A DNA stretch of 64,000 bases from JAAELZ01 sp965237995. Lineage in GTDB: Bacteria; Pseudomonadota; Gammaproteobacteria; Arenicellales; Poriferihabitantaceae. Position 1 is the first letter of the stretch; every line of letters starts with the position of its first letter. This document shows, in pieces, positions 61,168 through 64,000 of this stretch. The stretch is from positions 186,001 to 250,000 of the forward strand of contig CBDEGO010000003.1 in NCBI GenBank assembly GCA_965237995.1. Reading direction: 5' to 3'. The notes under the pieces were generated by a model. The model was not told where the DNA came from. It did no database searches and was given only the letters and a program-made list of their open reading frames with translations. A program made the position numbers and the translations under genes.

Positions 61168-61448
61168 AATTTAGTTCAGGCGTTTCGCTAGCCTAAAATG
61201 ATTAGTTATTATTTGATTTGACTAGGCAATACCCTATTGAAAGATGGCTGGCCTAGTACGCAATCGGCTTGTCGATTAAGCCAACATGAAACGCATAGCC
61301 ATAGTCAGCTCAATACACTAAGTCAAATTTAAATGCATTGCCGTTGATTATGATTAGGTCGGTGTCGATCTATCAGAATTTGAAAAACTTAGCCCCGATT
61401 TCACACGGGGCCAAATTTCACAACATCATATTAAGCCGGTTAGCTTAA
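61168..61448. other. Intergenic interval between glpV and glpR
   Basis: Holds the glpV terminator at its right end and the glpR upstream region. A possible promoter reads TTGACT (61321-61326), 17 bases, TATGGC (61298-61303) on the minus strand; the -10 is poor. No gene or repeat seen otherwise. Confidence 0.4.
61384..61411 (-). terminator. Terminator or attenuator after glpV
   Basis: Minus strand: GCCCCG (61406-61411) and CGGGGC (61392-61397) with a loop, then TAAGTTTTT. The T-run starts four bases past the stem, so termination may be partial, allowing high glpV and lower glpRSTPQ expression. Confidence 0.65.
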
Positions 61449-63176
61449 CTAGCTTTTCCAGCGTTTAATTAGCTCCTCATACTGGATAGTTTCACCTTGA
61501 GGCTTTTCTTCAACTTTTGCTTTTGGTGAGCCCGGCTTATTTAGCCATTCAGCAGGGTCTGATTCAGGGTTCAATCGTGGGCCACAGCCACCATAGATGT
61601 TCGCTTTTTCATCCGCGGCTTGCATACGAGACATCACTAAATCCATTTCGCTCGCGAGACGATCCATCGCTTCTTGCGGCGTAAAAGCACCCGAGTTCAC
61701 ATCACCAATTTGCTGCCACCAGATTTGCGCTAACTTTGGATAATCAGGCACATTCACCCCAGTTGGTGACCACATCACTCGATCTGGCGAACGATAAAAC
61801 TCAACCAAACCACCTAATTTAGGTGCGCGCTCTGTGAATGACTCATGATTAATAGTGGTGTCGCGAATGAATGTTAAACCAACGTGACTCTTCTTCACGT
61901 CAACCGTTTTAGAGACCACAAATTGCGCGTACAACCAAGCCGCTTTGCGGCGGTCAACAGGTGTCGACTTGAACAAAGTCCAAGAGCCTGCATCCTGATA
62001 CCCGAGCTTCTGACCTTCTGTCCAGTAAGGACCATGAGGTGATGGTGCCATACGCCAAAGCGGTGCACCGTCGGCGTCAACTGTATTATTGCCTGAGTCA
62101 GCAGGGGCAACCATCGATGCTGTAAATGCGGTGTACCAGAATATTTGTTGTGCTACATTACCTTGCGAAAGCGCAGGCAAAGACTGATAAAAGTCGTAGC
62201 TTGCTGCACCTGGAGGCGCGTATTTACGCAACCATTCATCCCATTTGCGAATCGCATAAACCGCCGCTGGGCCGTTAGCCGCACCGCCGCGTGAAACTGA
62301 AGCACCCGCAGGGTTACAACTGCCCTCTTCCATTCGAATGCCCCACTCGTCTACTGGAACACCATTTGGCAACCCTTTACTTCCTGCGCCAGCCATTGAA
62401 AGCCACGCATCGGTCATACGCCAACCGAGGTCTGGCGCACGTTTACCGTAGTCCATGTGGCCGTATATATCTACGCCATCTATATTTTTAACATGCACGG
62501 AAAAGAATTCAGCAATGTCTTCGTAAGCTGACCAGTTAACCGGCACGCCTAAGTCATAGCCGTATATGCCTTTAAACTGCTCTTGAAAATCAGCCCGGTC
62601 AAACCAATCTTTCCGAAACCAGTATAAGTTTGCAAACTGCTGATCTGGTAATTGGTAAAGTTTACCGTCAGGCCCCGTTGTAAACGATGCGCCAACAAAG
62701 TCTGCTACATCTAGCATTGGGTTGGTTACATCACTCCCTTCTCCGTCCATCCAATCGGACAGATTCACAGCAAGCTGCAGACGAGAATGCGTACCAATCA
62801 AATCAGAGTCATTGATATAGGCATCGTATAAATTACGCTTAGTTTGCATTTGCGTTTGCACCGCCTGCACGACTTCACCTTCTCCCAGTAACTGGTGATT
62901 AACCTTAATTCCTGTAATCTCTTCAAACGCTTTGGCGAGCGTCTTAGATTCGTATTCGTGTGTAGGAATAGTTTCTGACAGTACATTGATTTCCATACCG
63001 TCAAAGGGCTTCGCAGCATCTATAAACCACTGCATTTCCTTCATTTGTTCCGCCTTTGAGAGCGCCGACGGTTGAAATTCATCGTTTACCCATTTCTGCG
63101 CATCAGCTACATCCGCATAGGAACTTTGAGTACACAGCGCCGCAAGCGCTGTTGCAACAGCGATTTTCTTAAACAT
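61449..63176 (-). CDS. glpV: GlpV, glycerol-binding periplasmic protein
   Basis: 575 residues. Signal peptide MFKKIAVATALAALCTQSSYAD, then an extracellular solute-binding domain (family 1) with NVLSETIPTHEYESKTLAKAFEEITGIKVNHQLLGEGEVVQ and GDVNSGAFTPQEAMDRLASEMDLVMSRMQ at the end, the shape of long glycerol/sugar-alcohol-binding proteins. A strong ribosome binding site (GAGGAGGAGA) precedes the ATG. It is first in the locus and separated from the rest by a terminator. Confidence 0.93.
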   Translation of the reverse strand: MFKKIAVATALAALCTQSSYADVADAQKWVNDEFQPSALSKAEQMKEMQWFIDAAKPFDGMEINVLSETIPTHEYESKTLAKAFEEITGIKVNHQLLGEGEVVQAVQTQMQTKRNLYDAYINDSDLIGTHSRLQLAVNLSDWMDGEGSDVTNPMLDVADFVGASFTTGPDGKLYQLPDQQFANLYWFRKDWFDRADFQEQFKGIYGYDLGVPVNWSAYEDIAEFFSVHVKNIDGVDIYGHMDYGKRAPDLGWRMTDAWLSMAGAGSKGLPNGVPVDEWGIRMEEGSCNPAGASVSRGGAANGPAAVYAIRKWDEWLRKYAPPGAASYDFYQSLPALSQGNVAQQIFWYTAFTASMVAPADSGNNTVDADGAPLWRMAPSPHGPYWTEGQKLGYQDAGSWTLFKSTPVDRRKAAWLYAQFVVSKTVDVKKSHVGLTFIRDTTINHESFTERAPKLGGLVEFYRSPDRVMWSPTGVNVPDYPKLAQIWWQQIGDVNSGAFTPQEAMDRLASEMDLVMSRMQAADEKANIYGGCGPRLNPESDPAEWLNKPGSPKAKVEEKPQGETIQYEELIKRWKS

Positions 63177-63191
63177 TAGATCTCCTCCTCA

Positions 63192-63240
63192 ATATATAGT
63201 TATACCGCGCAAAAGTGCGCGATGTTTTCTAACTATATAT
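63192..63240. repeat. Interrupted palindrome over the glpV -10 and leader
   Basis: ATATATAGTTA (63192-63202) and TAACTATATAT (63230-63240) are perfect inverted 11-mers; between them GCGC and GCGC flank AAAAGT. The right arm covers the -10 box, so the palindrome may be an operator rather than only an RNA hairpin. Confidence 0.7.
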
Positions 63241-63260
63241 TCGTTTTGTTCGTAAATCAA
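63232..63260 (-). promoter_or_regulatory. Sigma70 promoter of glpV
   Basis: Minus strand: -35 TTGATT (63255-63260), 17-base spacer, -10 TATAGT (63232-63237). The transcript would begin near 63225, giving a 50-base leader with a strong ribosome binding site. Confidence 0.75.
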
Positions 63261-63304
63261 TATTGACCGTTCGTATTGGTCATTTTTAATGTTCGTTTAT
63301 TCGC
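63237..63304 (-). promoter_or_regulatory. Candidate GlpR operators at the glpV promoter
   Basis: Two tandem motifs on the minus strand, GCGAATAAACGAACAT (63289-63304) and ACGAACAAAACGAATAT (63237-63253), with an intermediate ACGAACGG. The half-site ACGAACAT equals half of the E. coli GlpR consensus. The second lies within the promoter spacer. Direct CGAAY repeats are typical DeoR-family sites. Confidence 0.6.
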
Positions 63305-63372
63305 TTATCGAGATTTAACACCCATTTAGCGATAGTCACATGTACAGCACAATCTCAAAATAGCACCCTAAA

Positions 63373-64000
63373 TTACGCACTATAAAATCCATCTTCAACG
63401 GACACATATTCTCGTGAGCTAAAGCCATTAAACTCAGTCGCTGTGGCTGATCCGTAAGCGCCTATTAATCCGAATTCTATGAAATCGCCTTCTCTCAGAT
63501 CGTTAGGTAGCGATAGCTTATTCGGCAATCGATCGATAGGGTCGCAAGTCGGACCAAAAACAGTACGCTGTTCCACTGTTGTTACTTCAGATATAAAAGA
63601 GGTTATCAACTTGCCATCTCGCCAAACTCGATAAGGCAAATCTAAGCGCACCATCATTTGCTCTTGTAAACCACCATATATGCCATCGTTGATGAATACA
63701 TCTCCGTTTTCACGCACTCGAATCACTTGTGTTAACAGCGAGACACTAGTCCCAACCAACGCTCTTCCAGGCTCACACAATAAGCTAGGCGCATCATCAC
63801 CAAAACAGTGATCTACTGCCGCGTGAATAACCTGCATATAATCCTTTAATGAGCTGATCGGTGTGTTTTCATAAGGTAGCGGAAAACCACCCCCTACATT
63901 AAGATGGCGTAACTTAACCTCTGCCTCAGCAGCAATGTGCGCCGCTATTTTAATGTGCTCTTGGTACATTTTAGGGACGGTGCACTGCGAACCTGGATGA
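63373..64000 (-). CDS. Ornithine/lysine decarboxylase-like PLP enzyme (C-terminal part)
   Basis: The frame is open to the window edge; the first visible residues are HPGSQCTVPKMYQEHIK. Fold type III decarboxylase motifs: LNVGGGFP, LLCEPGRALVG, VFINDGIYGGLQ, FGPTCDPIDRL (catalytic Cys) and LIGAYGSATATEFNGF. It would decarboxylate ornithine, lysine or a related diamine precursor in polyamine synthesis. The usual NDGVYGSF appears as NDGIYGGL and GAYT as GAYG, so substrate preference is uncertain. The next gene upstream is outside the window. Confidence 0.85.
   Translation of the reverse strand, partial: HPGSQCTVPKMYQEHIKIAAHIAAEAEVKLRHLNVGGGFPLPYENTPISSLKDYMQVIHAAVDHCFGDDAPSLLCEPGRALVGTSVSLLTQVIRVRENGDVFINDGIYGGLQEQMMVRLDLPYRVWRDGKLITSFISEVTTVEQRTVFGPTCDPIDRLPNKLSLPNDLREGDFIEFGLIGAYGSATATEFNGFSSREYVSVEDGFYSA

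Noticed and set aside
1..64000. CRISPR array or rRNA operon
   Set aside because: No regularly spaced direct repeats and no rRNA-like stretches were seen.

Overview
The window reads as a chromosomal segment of a marine-type gammaproteobacterium with moderate, AT-leaning base composition. Evidence is conserved gammaproteobacterial gene order: scpB-scpA-trpS-yciO, rpsF-rpsR-rplI, hflK-hflC-yjeT-purA, truA-trpF, and miaB-ybeZ-ybeY-lnt. Two large transport operons are of the type best known from rhizobia: aapJQMP (amino acids) and glpSTPQV (glycerol). I cannot name the genus from sequence alone. Most of the window is dense housekeeping sequence on the minus strand.

Layout. 1-6975: chromosome segregation (scpB fragment, scpA), trpS, yciO, pcnB, a WecA-like phosphotransferase, and the ribosomal operon rpsF-rpsR-rplI with its own promoter; S6 and L9 carry acidic tails. 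7261-14230 (plus): aapJ-aapQ-aapM-aapP, then an OmpR-type response regulator with its sensor kinase; an orphan ParS/MbcA-type antitoxin-like gene lies between them on the minus strand. 14246-23373 (minus): metZ behind a SAM-II riboswitch and terminator, maeB, purA, a DUF2065 protein, hflC, hflK, trpF, truA. 23387-32769: a central carbon cluster tkt, gap, pgk (frameshifted), pyk, fba ending in a strong terminator, then a histidine phosphatase-fold protein lacking its catalytic His and a beta-CASP nuclease. 32922-45274: lnt, ybeY, phoH-like, miaB, an HD-domain protein, a secreted protein, a cytochrome c, a sulfotransferase, an AsmA-like protein, dusA, gshA and tRNA-Arg(CCT).

Right after that tRNA sits a decayed genomic island (about 45275-52500): a tyrosine integrase with a substituted catalytic Arg, a three-gene membrane/secreted cassette of unknown function, an unrecognised 764-residue protein, an IS6-family remnant, a short interrupted ORF and a broken IS3-family element with 40-bp terminal inverted repeats.

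52518-63304 is a complete glycerol uptake and catabolism locus: glpV (binding protein) behind a sigma70-type promoter covered by GlpR-like half-sites, then glpR, glpS, glpT, glpP, glpQ, a DUF2160 protein, glpD and glpK. An IS200-type element has inserted between glpD and glpK. The window ends in an ornithine/lysine decarboxylase-like gene running off the edge.

The most rewarding signals are the SAM-II aptamer with a visible antiterminator/terminator pair upstream of metZ, the unexplained island genes (especially the 764-residue protein), and several substitutions or breaks at key residues (pgk, integrase, histidine phosphatase).
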